The position numbers were made by a program, and so were the translations under genes. The notes beneath the pieces were generated by a model that saw only the letters and a program-made list of their open reading frames with translations, ran no database searches and was not told the origin of the DNA. This document shows positions 17,146 to 26,097 of a stretch of DNA of 64,000 nucleotides, in pieces (the first letter of the stretch is position 1; every line of letters starts with the position of its first letter). Source of the DNA: an uncultured Fidelibacterota bacterium (GTDB lineage Bacteria; Fidelibacterota; Marinisomatia; Marinisomatales; Marinisomataceae); NCBI GenBank assembly GCA_902526795.1, contig CABZMF010000002.1, positions 40,001 through 104,000 of the forward strand, given 5' to 3'.

Positions 17146-18068
17146 TGAAAAGTTTATCGATTTTAATACCTGTATTTAATGAAGAAGAATCACTTTTAGC
17201 TTTATTTAGTGAACTTAAAAATCATTTCAAAAACAATGTAGCAGTTGAAATTATTTTTATTAATGATGGTTCATTAGATGATTCTCAGACTTTAATTGAA
17301 AAAGAAATATCACACCATTCATCATGGAAACTAATAAATTTGTATAGAAATTATGGAAAATCTATTGCTCTCCAATCTGGGATTGATATTTCAAGTGGAG
17401 AATTGATAGCAACCTTGGATGCTGATCTTCAAGATGATCCAAAAGAGTTGATGAACCTAGTTAACCAATTACATGATGCAGATATGATAGTTGGCTGGAA
17501 AAAAAATAGAATAGATCCTCTAGAAAAAAGGCTAGCATCAAAAGTTTTTAATTTCTTTATAAGAATTTTCAGTGGATTAAAAATAATGGACTCAAACTCT
17601 GGTTTAAAAGTTTTAAAAAGGGAAGTAGCAAAATCATTAAATCTTTATGGAGGTAGACATAGATATATTCCGTTATTAGCACATCAAAAAAATTTTGTAG
17701 TTAATGAAATTCCAGTCCATCATAGAGAAAGAAAATTCGGTGAATCTAAATATGGTAATGAGAGATATAAAGATGGTTTTTTTGATTTTCTAACTATTTT
17801 GTTTCTTGGAAAGTATATGGATAGACCCCTTCATTTTTTTGGAATGATAGGATTTCTTTCAATATTTTTTGGTGTAGCAGCAGAGATATATGTGCTTTAC
17901 TTAAAGTATGTTTTATTACATTCTTTTCAGCAACATATAGCTATGATCATTTTTGGAAGCTTACTAATAATTACAGGTGTTCAATTATTTACATTTGGAT
18001 TAATAGGTGAAATAATTGTAAATAAAAATCATAAAACAAAAAATTTTATAAAAGAAGTAATTGAATAA
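17145..18068 (+). CDS. Family 2 glycosyltransferase, polyprenyl-phosphate sugar transferase type (DPM1/GtrB/ArnC-like)
   Basis: A 307-residue membrane glycosyltransferase. The GT-A fold carries PVFNEEES, FINDGSLDD and the metal-binding LDADLQDDP (Asp92, Asp94). After the conserved HRERKFGESKYG motif come two membrane helices, about 231-252 and 265-292. This architecture belongs to enzymes that load a sugar from a nucleotide donor onto undecaprenyl phosphate. ATG overlaps the preceding stop (TAATG). It opens a run of five surface-glycan genes. Confidence 0.9.
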   Translation: MKSLSILIPVFNEEESLLALFSELKNHFKNNVAVEIIFINDGSLDDSQTLIEKEISHHSSWKLINLYRNYGKSIALQSGIDISSGELIATLDADLQDDPKELMNLVNQLHDADMIVGWKKNRIDPLEKRLASKVFNFFIRIFSGLKIMDSNSGLKVLKREVAKSLNLYGGRHRYIPLLAHQKNFVVNEIPVHHRERKFGESKYGNERYKDGFFDFLTILFLGKYMDRPLHFFGMIGFLSIFFGVAAEIYVLYLKYVLLHSFQQHIAMIIFGSLLIITGVQLFTFGLIGEIIVNKNHKTKNFIKEVIE

Positions 18069-19194
18069 TAATCTTAAAATTGTTTCTATAGGTCCATATT
18101 TGCCTTTTAGAGGAGGTATTTCTGATTTCCATAAATATTTAGTAAATCAAATAAGTTTAAATCACAATGTAACTGTTTTAAATTTTAAAAAATTGTATCC
18201 AAAAATACTTTTTCCAGGCAAATCACAATACAAAGATAATAATCCCGAGAGCAATTTATCATTGAGGATTTTAAATCCTTTAAATTTTTTATCATGGAAG
18301 CGTGCAATAAAAAAAATTAATCAATTACATAGTGATATAGTTATTTTTTCATACTGGCATCCTTTTTTTGCACCTATGTATTCGTTTATTGCTAAAAGAA
18401 TAAGAACTAAAAAAATATATTTCTTAATACATAATGCTAAATCTCATCAATTTTTTCCATTACAGGATTTTATTTTTAGAAAAATGATTAAAAATGCTAC
18501 TCATTTAGTAGTTATGAATGAAAATGAGATTAAAAAATTAAAAAAATACAATTTTAAAGGAAAAATCATCTCATCTTTTCATCCAATATATGATATTGAA
18601 TTTAATAGAGATAAACGTAATCAATTCAGAAGTGAGCTTGGAATAAAATCGGAACCAATAATATTATTTTTTGGATTGATTAGACCATACAAAGGATTAG
18701 AAATTTTAATTAAAGCTGTAAATAAACTTAAATTACAAATACCTGATTTAAAGGTATTTGTTGTTGGAGAACCATATACTAATTTGAATAATTATATATC
18801 ACTTATAAAAAAATATGGTATTGAAAGCTCATTTATTTTTGATAGTAACTTTGTAGACGATGAGAAATTGAAAAAATATTTTCTCAGTTCAGATGTGTTA
18901 GTACTACCTTACAAAAAAGCAACGCAAAGCGGAGTTCTTTCGCTTTCAATGAACTTTAATTTACCCTCAATTGTTTCATCAAAAGGTGGACTAAAAGATT
19001 ATGTTGTAAATGAACAAACTGGATATATAGTTAATCCAAATAAAGTTGATTTTGCAGCTGCAATTTTAGCGTTCTTTAAAAATAATATGTACGATAAAAT
19101 GAGTTCTAACATTGTAAATCACAAAAAAAATTTTTCTTGGGAAAAATTTGAAAAAATTTTAAAAATAAATGATCAAGAATTTGAATACAAATAA
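18061..19194 (+). CDS. Family 4 glycosyltransferase
   Basis: A 377-residue GT-B fold transferase. The N-terminal domain opens with IGPYLPFRGGISDFHKYL, typical of GT4 enzymes. The C-terminal domain has FFGLIRPYKGLEILIKAV and LVLPYKKATQSGVLSLSM, where donor sugar-nucleotide binds. Translation must begin at TTG (18061), because no ATG precedes the conserved N-terminal strand. It overlaps the previous gene by 8 bp. Acceptor and sugar are unknown. It probably extends a lipid-linked glycan in the cytoplasm. Confidence 0.88.
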   Translation: MNNNLKIVSIGPYLPFRGGISDFHKYLVNQISLNHNVTVLNFKKLYPKILFPGKSQYKDNNPESNLSLRILNPLNFLSWKRAIKKINQLHSDIVIFSYWHPFFAPMYSFIAKRIRTKKIYFLIHNAKSHQFFPLQDFIFRKMIKNATHLVVMNENEIKKLKKYNFKGKIISSFHPIYDIEFNRDKRNQFRSELGIKSEPIILFFGLIRPYKGLEILIKAVNKLKLQIPDLKVFVVGEPYTNLNNYISLIKKYGIESSFIFDSNFVDDEKLKKYFLSSDVLVLPYKKATQSGVLSLSMNFNLPSIVSSKGGLKDYVVNEQTGYIVNPNKVDFAAAILAFFKNNMYDKMSSNIVNHKKNFSWEKFEKILKINDQEFEYK

Positions 19195-20038
19195 GGTTCA
19201 TATTATTGTACTCACATGGAATAATAAAAATATCTTAAAAAGATGTTTAAAATCATTAGAGAATATTAATTATGCATCCAACATGTATGATTATACCAAT
19301 TTCACAGTGAATGTAATTGATAATAATTCTTCTGATAATTCCATAGAAATGGTTGCTAAAAAATTTCCAAAAGTAAATGTTACCAAAAATAGTCAAAATT
19401 TGAAATTTGGTGCTGGTTATAATGCAGGATTTAAAAAAATGAATTTTGATGAAAAGGATTTTATAATTTTGTTAAATGATGATACAATTGTTAGTAGAGA
19501 TTTCATGGACGAATTGATAAATCCATTGATAAATGATAATAGGGCAATAATTTCGGTGCCCAAGATATTATTTTCATCAAACATTAATAAAATTTGGTAT
19601 GCTGGAGGAGCAGTAGATCTATGGAGAGGATTAATTTACCATGTTGGAATAAGAGATTTTGATGGTCCAAAGTACTCTTTTATAAGTGAAACTCAGTATG
19701 CAACCGGGTGTTGTTTGTGTTTAAGATATGAGGATTTAAAAAAACTTAATTTTTTTGACGAAACATTTGATATGTACTGTGAAGATGTAGATTTATCACT
19801 TAAAGCTCTTCAATTAAATAGAAAAATAATTTATGCTCCAAAATCTATTATTCTCCATAGCGTATCTCAATCTTTGGGAGAACATTCATCTAAGAAAAAT
19901 ATTATGAAGCTTAAAAATCATTTAAAACTTTTTTGGAAGCATGCTACAGGTATCCAATTAATTTCTATATTTTTTTACTGGATATTATTTCATTTACCAT
20001 ATCAACTTTTAAGATGGTTATATTTAAGAAAAAAATGA
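19169..20038 (+). CDS. Family 2 glycosyltransferase (rhamnosyltransferase-like)
   Basis: A 289-residue GT-A glycosyltransferase. It shows VLTWNNKNILKRCLKSL, IDNNSSDNS, the metal motif LLNDDT and the acceptor-side motif FDMYCEDVDLSLKALQ, common in rhamnosyl- and related transferases. A hydrophobic stretch near residues 265-283 may anchor it to the membrane. The annotated ATG lies 26 bp inside the previous gene. An in-frame TTG a few codons later (Leu5) would also keep the whole domain. Sugar specificity is not predictable. Confidence 0.86.
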   Translation: MIKNLNTNKVHIIVLTWNNKNILKRCLKSLENINYASNMYDYTNFTVNVIDNNSSDNSIEMVAKKFPKVNVTKNSQNLKFGAGYNAGFKKMNFDEKDFIILLNDDTIVSRDFMDELINPLINDNRAIISVPKILFSSNINKIWYAGGAVDLWRGLIYHVGIRDFDGPKYSFISETQYATGCCLCLRYEDLKKLNFFDETFDMYCEDVDLSLKALQLNRKIIYAPKSIILHSVSQSLGEHSSKKNIMKLKNHLKLFWKHATGIQLISIFFYWILFHLPYQLLRWLYLRKK

Positions 20039-21546
20039 GTAGTAAACCATCAAGTCAAAAAACCATTTTAAGTGAGGCTTTCCTATCATTTTCTGGAATG
20101 ACATTAGGTTCAGTTTTTAGGTATATATTTTCTATAGTTATGGCAAGATTTCTAGGTGCCCAAATGTTAGGCATTTATTCACTTGGAAATGCTATAACAA
20201 GAATAGCAGAAGTTTTTGCATTAATGGGCCTTGATAATGGTGTTTTAAGATTTGTAAGTAGAAATACTAAAGATACACACAATGTAAATAGTTCAATTTA
20301 TTCATCTATAAAAGCTGGATTATTATCAAGTTTTGTAATATCAATTGTTTGTTTTTTCTCAGCAGAACAGATTGTAAATAATTTTCTTAAAGAGGATAAA
20401 TTTTTAATCATAGTAATAAAAGTATTTTCCTTAAGCCTTCCTTTTTCAGTTTTAACATTAATATCTTCCTTCTCAATCCAAGCCTTTAAAATTTTAAAAT
20501 ATAAAATTTTTGTAAATCAGATCGTTAATCCACTTACACTTCTTATTACATTTTTAGTCTCATTTTATTTTCTTGGAACAAAGCTATCAATTTTAATTCC
20601 AACGATTGCCACTGCTATCATAGGTTTACTCTTTATATTAAAATTTTTAAGAAATTTTGTAAAAATAAGCTTTAAAAATCTTATAAAAACAGAATTAAAT
20701 AAGGACATTTTGAGATTTTCTATTCCATTAATGTTTGTTTCAGCTATAGGTATTATTATGCATTGGGTTGATATTGTTATGTTAGGAATTTTATCTAATG
20801 CTACGGAAGTTGGAATGTATCACCCAATTGATCGAACAGCTGGACTGGTTAGGATGATCCTCTTTGCTTTTGCAGGAATTTTTGCTCCAATATTTTCTGA
20901 ACATTATTTCAATAAAAATACTTTGGGAATGAAAGAATCTTATAAATCATCATCCAAATATATTTTAACATTTTCATTGCCTGTTTTTATATTTTTATTC
21001 ATTTTTGCAAATCCAATGCTATCTTTATTTGGTTCTGAATTCCAAAATGCAGTTGCACTAAAGGTTTTATTAACTGGAATATTAGTTCAAACAATTTTTG
21101 GCTTAGGTTCTTCAACACTTTCAATGAGTGGTAACACTAATTATAATTTAATCAATGTATCTATTACTTTAATTTTAAATGTTGCATTGAACTATATATT
21201 AATTCCTCAGTATGGTATAGTAGGAGCTGCATTATCAACAACTATTGCATTGTTTATTTTGAGTATTTTAAGATTTATGGAGAATATTTTTATTTTGAAT
21301 TTAAATCTATTTTCAGTCAAACTATTAAAACCAATTCTATCTGGTATCATTACTTTTTTAATTTTTATCTATTTTAAAAGCATATTTTCAAGCTTATTCA
21401 GCTTGGAGAGTATTTTTAGTTTAGTAATTTATTTATTGGCGCACTTTATTTTTGTTTGTTCTACTTATTTTATAATATTCTTTTTATTGGGTTTTGATAA
21501 AGAGGATAAAGAACTAATAAATTCATTTAAAACAAAATTCATTTAA
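20035..21546 (+). CDS. Polysaccharide flippase, MOP/Wzx family
   Basis: A 503-residue protein with about 14 membrane helices. The region ILSEAFLSFSGMTLGSVFRYIFSIVMARFLGAQMLGIYSLG is the typical first part of the polysaccharide-biosynthesis (Wzx/RfbX) family, and the MATE-like two-fold repeat is apparent. It should move lipid-linked glycan units across the inner membrane. The ATG at 20035 overlaps the preceding stop (ATGA), and the frame is open further upstream only inside that gene. No Wzy polymerase or ligase is recognised nearby, so the final product could be a glycolipid or a short O-antigen-like glycan. Confidence 0.9.
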   Translation: MSSKPSSQKTILSEAFLSFSGMTLGSVFRYIFSIVMARFLGAQMLGIYSLGNAITRIAEVFALMGLDNGVLRFVSRNTKDTHNVNSSIYSSIKAGLLSSFVISIVCFFSAEQIVNNFLKEDKFLIIVIKVFSLSLPFSVLTLISSFSIQAFKILKYKIFVNQIVNPLTLLITFLVSFYFLGTKLSILIPTIATAIIGLLFILKFLRNFVKISFKNLIKTELNKDILRFSIPLMFVSAIGIIMHWVDIVMLGILSNATEVGMYHPIDRTAGLVRMILFAFAGIFAPIFSEHYFNKNTLGMKESYKSSSKYILTFSLPVFIFLFIFANPMLSLFGSEFQNAVALKVLLTGILVQTIFGLGSSTLSMSGNTNYNLINVSITLILNVALNYILIPQYGIVGAALSTTIALFILSILRFMENIFILNLNLFSVKLLKPILSGIITFLIFIYFKSIFSSLFSLESIFSLVIYLLAHFIFVCSTYFIIFFLLGFDKEDKELINSFKTKFI

Positions 21547-21547
21547 A

Positions 21548-23614
21548 ATGAATCTCACTATTTTAATTTTAATTTATTCTATTTTTGTATTATTCCTTTT
21601 CAGTGAAGTTATAATTTTCGGTAATACTTTTTCATCAGGTGATTCTTTTAATCCTTATGCCATTCATCACATTCTCGATAAGATTAGATTAAATTCTTCA
21701 GAGTGGCCACAATGGCAACCATGGATTTTTTCTGGAATGCCAACTCTTGAAGCTTTCACTTACGTTAATTTATTGTATCTCCCAAGTTACTTTTTAAATT
21801 TATTGGGCGTTTCTGATTTAAATATACAATTTTTTCATCTAGTTTTTTCTGCTGTAAGTATGTTTTATTTAATTCAGAAGCTTATAAAAAATAAAAAAAT
21901 TGCATTCATCTCAGGATTACTTTGGATACTAAACCCATTTTTAATCACTATGATTGTTTTTGGACATGGAAGTCAGATGATGACTGCTGCCTTTTTTCCA
22001 ATTACATTATATCTATTAATTAGATTGAAAGATAAGCAATCGATTTCTTATATGCTTTTATTTGCTTTAGCGCTAGGATTGCAATTACAAAGAGCACATG
22101 TTCAGATAGCTTATTATGCTTGTATGTTTCTGGGATTTTTCTTCATTTATTCTTTTTATTTCAACAGAAGTAAAAAGTATGCTACTTTATTCTTTTCAGC
22201 AATCGTTATTGCTCTTTTAATTGCTTCACATATTTATTTACCATCATTGGATTATCGTGAAATGTCAATTAGAACTAGTGATATGGGTAGTTTTACATAT
22301 GCAACTAATTGGTCAATGCATCCCAAGGAGTTATTAACATATATTTTACCTAATTACTATGGATTTGGAGGATCAACCTATAAAGGTTTTATGCCGTTTA
22401 CTGATTTCCCAAATTATGTAGGTTTTTTAGTGCTAATATTTGCTTTTTTATCATTAAAAAATGTAAATAGTATTAGATTATTTTTTTGGATTGTATTAAT
22501 TATTTCAATTCTTCTGTCATTTGGTAAATATTTTGAAATTTTTTACCAATTTTTCTATAATTATTTACCCTTTTTTGACAGTTTTAGGGTTCCTAGTATG
22601 ATTCTCATCCTCGCAAACTTTTGTATCTATATCTTAAGTGCTTATGGCTTAAAAGATTCTATAGAATTACTTCGAGATAAATTTCCAAAAATTAAGACTG
22701 ATATAATTTTATCTTTTTTCTTAATATTTTCTTTTATAGATATTTATAGGATTGATATTAGAATTATTAATCCAAAGCAAGATTCTGGTCAACAAAATCA
22801 AATCACATCTATTGATAATTTTGAATCAGTTTTCTATGATGATGAAACTATAATTTTCCTTAAAGAAAATCTTGGTTTAAATAGGATTTATCCTGCAGGT
22901 TCCTTATTTACTGATCCAAAGTTTAAGTATCATGGAATCGAATCAGTTGGAGGGTATCATCCAGCAAAATTTGGACATTATTCTGAACTATTAAAGAATA
23001 CAAACAACTTGCTTTCGATACCAGTATTACAATTGTTAAATGTAAAATATATAGTCAGTCCGTTCGAAATTTCTCACCAAGAACTTTTTCTTGAGAAAAA
23101 AACTGTTTTTCAATCTGTTAATGGAAAGAAAAATGTCTATATATATTATTTAGTTCGAAGCAATCCAAGAGCTTGGTTTGTAAAAGATGTTATTAAAGAA
23201 GATAATAATTTATATAATTATTTGACTGCCTCCGCATTCAATCCATCAAAAACCGCTATTGTAGACAAATTAGAAGATTCAAGGTATTTAGTTGGAAAAA
23301 TTTTAAATATTGACTGGGATGTTGAAAAAATAATTATTGATTATGAAGCAAAGGAAAATGGAGTTTTAGTGCTTAGTGAAATTTATTATCCTGCTAGATG
23401 GAAAGCTTATGTAGACAATAAAGAAGTTGAAATACTTAAAGCAAATGGTGTTTTAAGAGCTGTTGAAGTAAAAGCTGGAACTAATAAGATAACTTTTGAA
23501 TATGATAATTCATTATTTCAAATTCTTCATAAAATTTCAAATTTTATTGTATTTTTTATAAGTTTTTATCTTTTGAAACCTCTAGTTATGGCCTTGTTAA
23601 AGAACTTCAGGTAA
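21548..23614 (+). CDS. YfhO family membrane protein (GT-C-like)
   Basis: A 688-residue protein with about 12-13 membrane helices followed by a soluble C-terminal beta domain (about 560-660). The N-terminal loop with GDSFNPYAIHH and QWQPWIFSGMPT and the C-terminal LVLSEIYYPARWKAYVDNKE are diagnostic of the YfhO family, which is related to lipid-linked-sugar GT-C transferases. In Gram-positive bacteria YfhO proteins glycosylate lipoteichoic acid. In diderms the acceptor is unknown, and here it probably adds sugars on the periplasmic side to the glycan made by the preceding genes. Confidence 0.85.
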   Translation: MNLTILILIYSIFVLFLFSEVIIFGNTFSSGDSFNPYAIHHILDKIRLNSSEWPQWQPWIFSGMPTLEAFTYVNLLYLPSYFLNLLGVSDLNIQFFHLVFSAVSMFYLIQKLIKNKKIAFISGLLWILNPFLITMIVFGHGSQMMTAAFFPITLYLLIRLKDKQSISYMLLFALALGLQLQRAHVQIAYYACMFLGFFFIYSFYFNRSKKYATLFFSAIVIALLIASHIYLPSLDYREMSIRTSDMGSFTYATNWSMHPKELLTYILPNYYGFGGSTYKGFMPFTDFPNYVGFLVLIFAFLSLKNVNSIRLFFWIVLIISILLSFGKYFEIFYQFFYNYLPFFDSFRVPSMILILANFCIYILSAYGLKDSIELLRDKFPKIKTDIILSFFLIFSFIDIYRIDIRIINPKQDSGQQNQITSIDNFESVFYDDETIIFLKENLGLNRIYPAGSLFTDPKFKYHGIESVGGYHPAKFGHYSELLKNTNNLLSIPVLQLLNVKYIVSPFEISHQELFLEKKTVFQSVNGKKNVYIYYLVRSNPRAWFVKDVIKEDNNLYNYLTASAFNPSKTAIVDKLEDSRYLVGKILNIDWDVEKIIIDYEAKENGVLVLSEIYYPARWKAYVDNKEVEILKANGVLRAVEVKAGTNKITFEYDNSLFQILHKISNFIVFFISFYLLKPLVMALLKNFR

Positions 23615-23628
23615 GCTAATTTTAGTTC

Positions 23629-23940
23629 ATGAATCAAAAAATAAAAATAATGCAACAAAGCGAAGCATCTTTTTTGGATATTTTTCTTTCTCAGTTACCA
23701 ATCTTTCTAATTTTTTTAGTTATATATTATTTTATTCTTAGGCCTAACTCAAAAAAACGAGAATCAGTGAAATTAATGCAAGAAAATTTATCGAAAGGTG
23801 ATAAAGTAGTGACTGTTGGGGGAATACATGGAAAAATTACTACGCTTAAAAGTAAAACTGTTGTTGTAAAAATATCTAATGAAAATGAAATGACTGTAGA
23901 TAGAGTTGCAATTGCTAAAGTTAAAAATTTTTCAAAATAA
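23629..23940 (+). CDS. yajC: Preprotein translocase accessory subunit YajC
   Basis: A 103-residue inner-membrane protein of the Sec-DF-YajC complex. One membrane helix (about residues 21-40, FLIFLVIYYFILRP) is followed by the conserved cytoplasmic stretch KKRESVKLMQENLSKGDKVVTVGGIHGKI. A nearby in-frame ATG (Met8) is an alternative start. SecD and SecF, often neighbours, are not in the window. The gene heads a chain with def, fmt and others. Confidence 0.93.
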   Translation: MNQKIKIMQQSEASFLDIFLSQLPIFLIFLVIYYFILRPNSKKRESVKLMQENLSKGDKVVTVGGIHGKITTLKSKTVVVKISNENEMTVDRVAIAKVKNFSK

Positions 23941-23943
23941 TTT

Positions 23944-24450
23944 ATGGCAGTTCAAAAAGTAGTTACATATGGTCATTCCGCTCTTAGAGCAACATCAAAA
24001 AATATAACAGACTTTTCAAGCATTAGAAGCTTAATTGATGATTTATTTGATACAATGTATGAGTTTGACGGTATAGGATTAGCTGCAAATCAAATTGGAA
24101 TAAATAAACGTATATTTGTGGTTGATCTTTCTCATACGGATGAATGTGAGTCGCCATTAGTATTTATAAATGGAAAAATAATCAGTAGTGAAGGGTCTTG
24201 TATTGACTCAGAAGGATGCCTATCTTTACCAGAAATCAGAATTAATGTTGAGAGGTACAAATCAGTTACTTACGAGTATTTAGATCATAACTTAGATAAA
24301 CATACAAAGATTTTTAGCGGCTTTCTTGCTACCGTCATTCAACATGAAAATGATCATCTGGATGGAAAATTGATAACCGATTATGCTACTCCAGCTGATC
24401 TTTTAAAATATGATAAGGCACTTAAATTGATGAAATCAAGTAATGTCTAA
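23944..24450 (+). CDS. def: Peptide deformylase
   Basis: Removes the formyl group from the N-terminal methionine of new proteins. All three metal and catalytic motifs are present: GIGLAANQIG (44-52), EGCLSLPE with ligand Cys92, and QHENDHLDG with His134, Glu135 and His138. The 168-residue length is normal. It overlaps fmt by 8 bp, the classic def-fmt pairing in which Fmt adds the formyl group that Def later removes. Confidence 0.96.
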   Translation: MAVQKVVTYGHSALRATSKNITDFSSIRSLIDDLFDTMYEFDGIGLAANQIGINKRIFVVDLSHTDECESPLVFINGKIISSEGSCIDSEGCLSLPEIRINVERYKSVTYEYLDHNLDKHTKIFSGFLATVIQHENDHLDGKLITDYATPADLLKYDKALKLMKSSNV

Positions 24451-25381
24451 TAAAGATATAAATATAATTTTTTTTGGTAATACTGATTTTTCAAATTCAA
24501 CTCTTCTAGCTTGTTATGAAAGTTTTAATTTAAAAGCTGTTGTTACAAATAAATCAAAAAAAATGGGTCGCGGTCAAAAAATTCTTGATACACCTGTTAT
24601 GACATTAGCTAAAGAAAAAAATTTAAAAATTATAGAAGGAATAGATTTAAATGATTCAAGTTTTGCTAAGCAGCTTAAAGATTTAAAACCTGATTTTTTT
24701 GTAGTAGTTGCTTATAAAATTCTTCCGAAGTCATTATTAGATATTCCAAAATATGGATCAATCAATATTCACTCTTCATTATTACCAAAATATAGAGGCG
24801 CTGCGCCAATTCAACATGCATTATTAAATCAAGATGATTCAACAGGAATTACTACATTTTTAATTGAACCTAAAGTTGATACTGGAAAAATAATTGATCA
24901 ATATAAAATAGAAATATTAGAGGATGATAATTATGGCTCATTATCAAAAAAACTAAGCGAGGCAGGAGCAAGTCTTATTGATTCTTCAATTAACAAATGT
25001 CTAAATCATTCTTCAGAATTAATTAAACAAGATAATAGTAAGGCTACTTTAGCACCCAAAATTTCAAAGGATGATTTAAAAATTAATTGGAATGATAACT
25101 CAGATATAATATTGGCTAAAGTTAAGGCTTTTTCTCCAACTCCAGGTGCTTTTACTACAATAAACAACAAAAGATTAAAAATTTATAAGGCTCAGTCAAT
25201 TAATAATGATAATGAACATCAAATTGGATCAGTATATAATGTAGATAAAAATTTTTTCGATGTACAGTGTGGTCATAATGCTTTAAGACTTTTTTATGTG
25301 CAATTAGAGGGTAAAAAAGCAATGGATTCAAAAGATTTCATTTTAGGTTATCAAGATTTAGATTTAAGTATTCTAAAATGA
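24443..25381 (+). CDS. fmt: Methionyl-tRNA formyltransferase
   Basis: Formylates initiator Met-tRNA using 10-formyl-tetrahydrofolate. The 312-residue protein has the N-terminal formyltransferase fold with INIHSSLLPKYRGAAPIQHAL (catalytic His/Asn region), FLIEPKVDTGKI and a C-terminal OB-like domain from about residue 205 (INWNDNSDIILAKVKAFSPTPGAFT). It overlaps def by 8 bp and the PASTA gene by 4 bp. Confidence 0.96.
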   Translation: MSNKDINIIFFGNTDFSNSTLLACYESFNLKAVVTNKSKKMGRGQKILDTPVMTLAKEKNLKIIEGIDLNDSSFAKQLKDLKPDFFVVVAYKILPKSLLDIPKYGSINIHSSLLPKYRGAAPIQHALLNQDDSTGITTFLIEPKVDTGKIIDQYKIEILEDDNYGSLSKKLSEAGASLIDSSINKCLNHSSELIKQDNSKATLAPKISKDDLKINWNDNSDIILAKVKAFSPTPGAFTTINNKRLKIYKAQSINNDNEHQIGSVYNVDKNFFDVQCGHNALRLFYVQLEGKKAMDSKDFILGYQDLDLSILK

Positions 25382-26097
25382 AAAATTTTTTTAAAAATTT
25401 ATCAATTTTCATGGTGACTGGATTGTTAGTGTTAATGGCTTTCAATTTTATTTTAATGCCATTATATATTAATGCAAGAAATATTGTGGTAATTCCAGAT
25501 CTTGAGGGACTAACATTAGATGAAGCAAACCAGCTATCAAAATCAGAAGGTATTGAGGTTGTAGTAGCAGATACAATTTTTACAAATGACTTAAATCCCA
25601 ACATTGTAATTGAGCAATTTCCGACATCTGGTAAAGAAGTAAAGCTTGGAAGATCAATTAAAGTTAAAATTACCCAATTCAATCAAAAAATTATTGTTCC
25701 ATCTCTTTTAGGAAAAACTTTAAGAGCTGCAGAAATTGAATTAGATCAAAATGGCATTGAGTTGGACTCAATTTATTATTCATTCAGCTCAAAGTATCCA
25801 AAAGGTATAGTTTCGTGGCAGAGTCCTACAGAAAATGATAGCATAAGAAAAGGATTCGGTGTTCGTATTGAAGTCAGTAATGGACTGGCACCTAATGATT
25901 TGGTTGATGTTCCTGATTTTCAAGGAATTTTTCTTAGCGAAGCACTTAAAATAATTGAAGAAAAAGGATTTTTTGAAGGTAAAATTCAGTATGTTGAAAA
26001 CGAAAAGTTTTTACCAAATACAGTACTAAATCAAAGCCCTAAAGAAGGAACAAAAGTATCTCAAGGTTCAAAAATTAATTTAATAATAGCAAAATGA
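25378..26097 (+). CDS. Membrane-anchored PASTA-domain protein
   Basis: A 239-residue protein with one N-terminal membrane helix (about 9-30) and three PASTA domains, near residues 37-102, 104-172 and 178-239. Each begins with a VPDLEG or VPDFQG-like strand and has the repeated phrase of the form NxVIEQFPTSGKEVKLG. PASTA domains bind peptidoglycan fragments or beta-lactams on Ser/Thr kinases and some penicillin-binding proteins. Here there is no kinase or transpeptidase domain, so it is a stand-alone envelope sensor or scaffold. It overlaps fmt and the next gene by 4 bp each. Confidence 0.9.
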   Translation: MKNFFKNLSIFMVTGLLVLMAFNFILMPLYINARNIVVIPDLEGLTLDEANQLSKSEGIEVVVADTIFTNDLNPNIVIEQFPTSGKEVKLGRSIKVKITQFNQKIIVPSLLGKTLRAAEIELDQNGIELDSIYYSFSSKYPKGIVSWQSPTENDSIRKGFGVRIEVSNGLAPNDLVDVPDFQGIFLSEALKIIEEKGFFEGKIQYVENEKFLPNTVLNQSPKEGTKVSQGSKINLIIAK

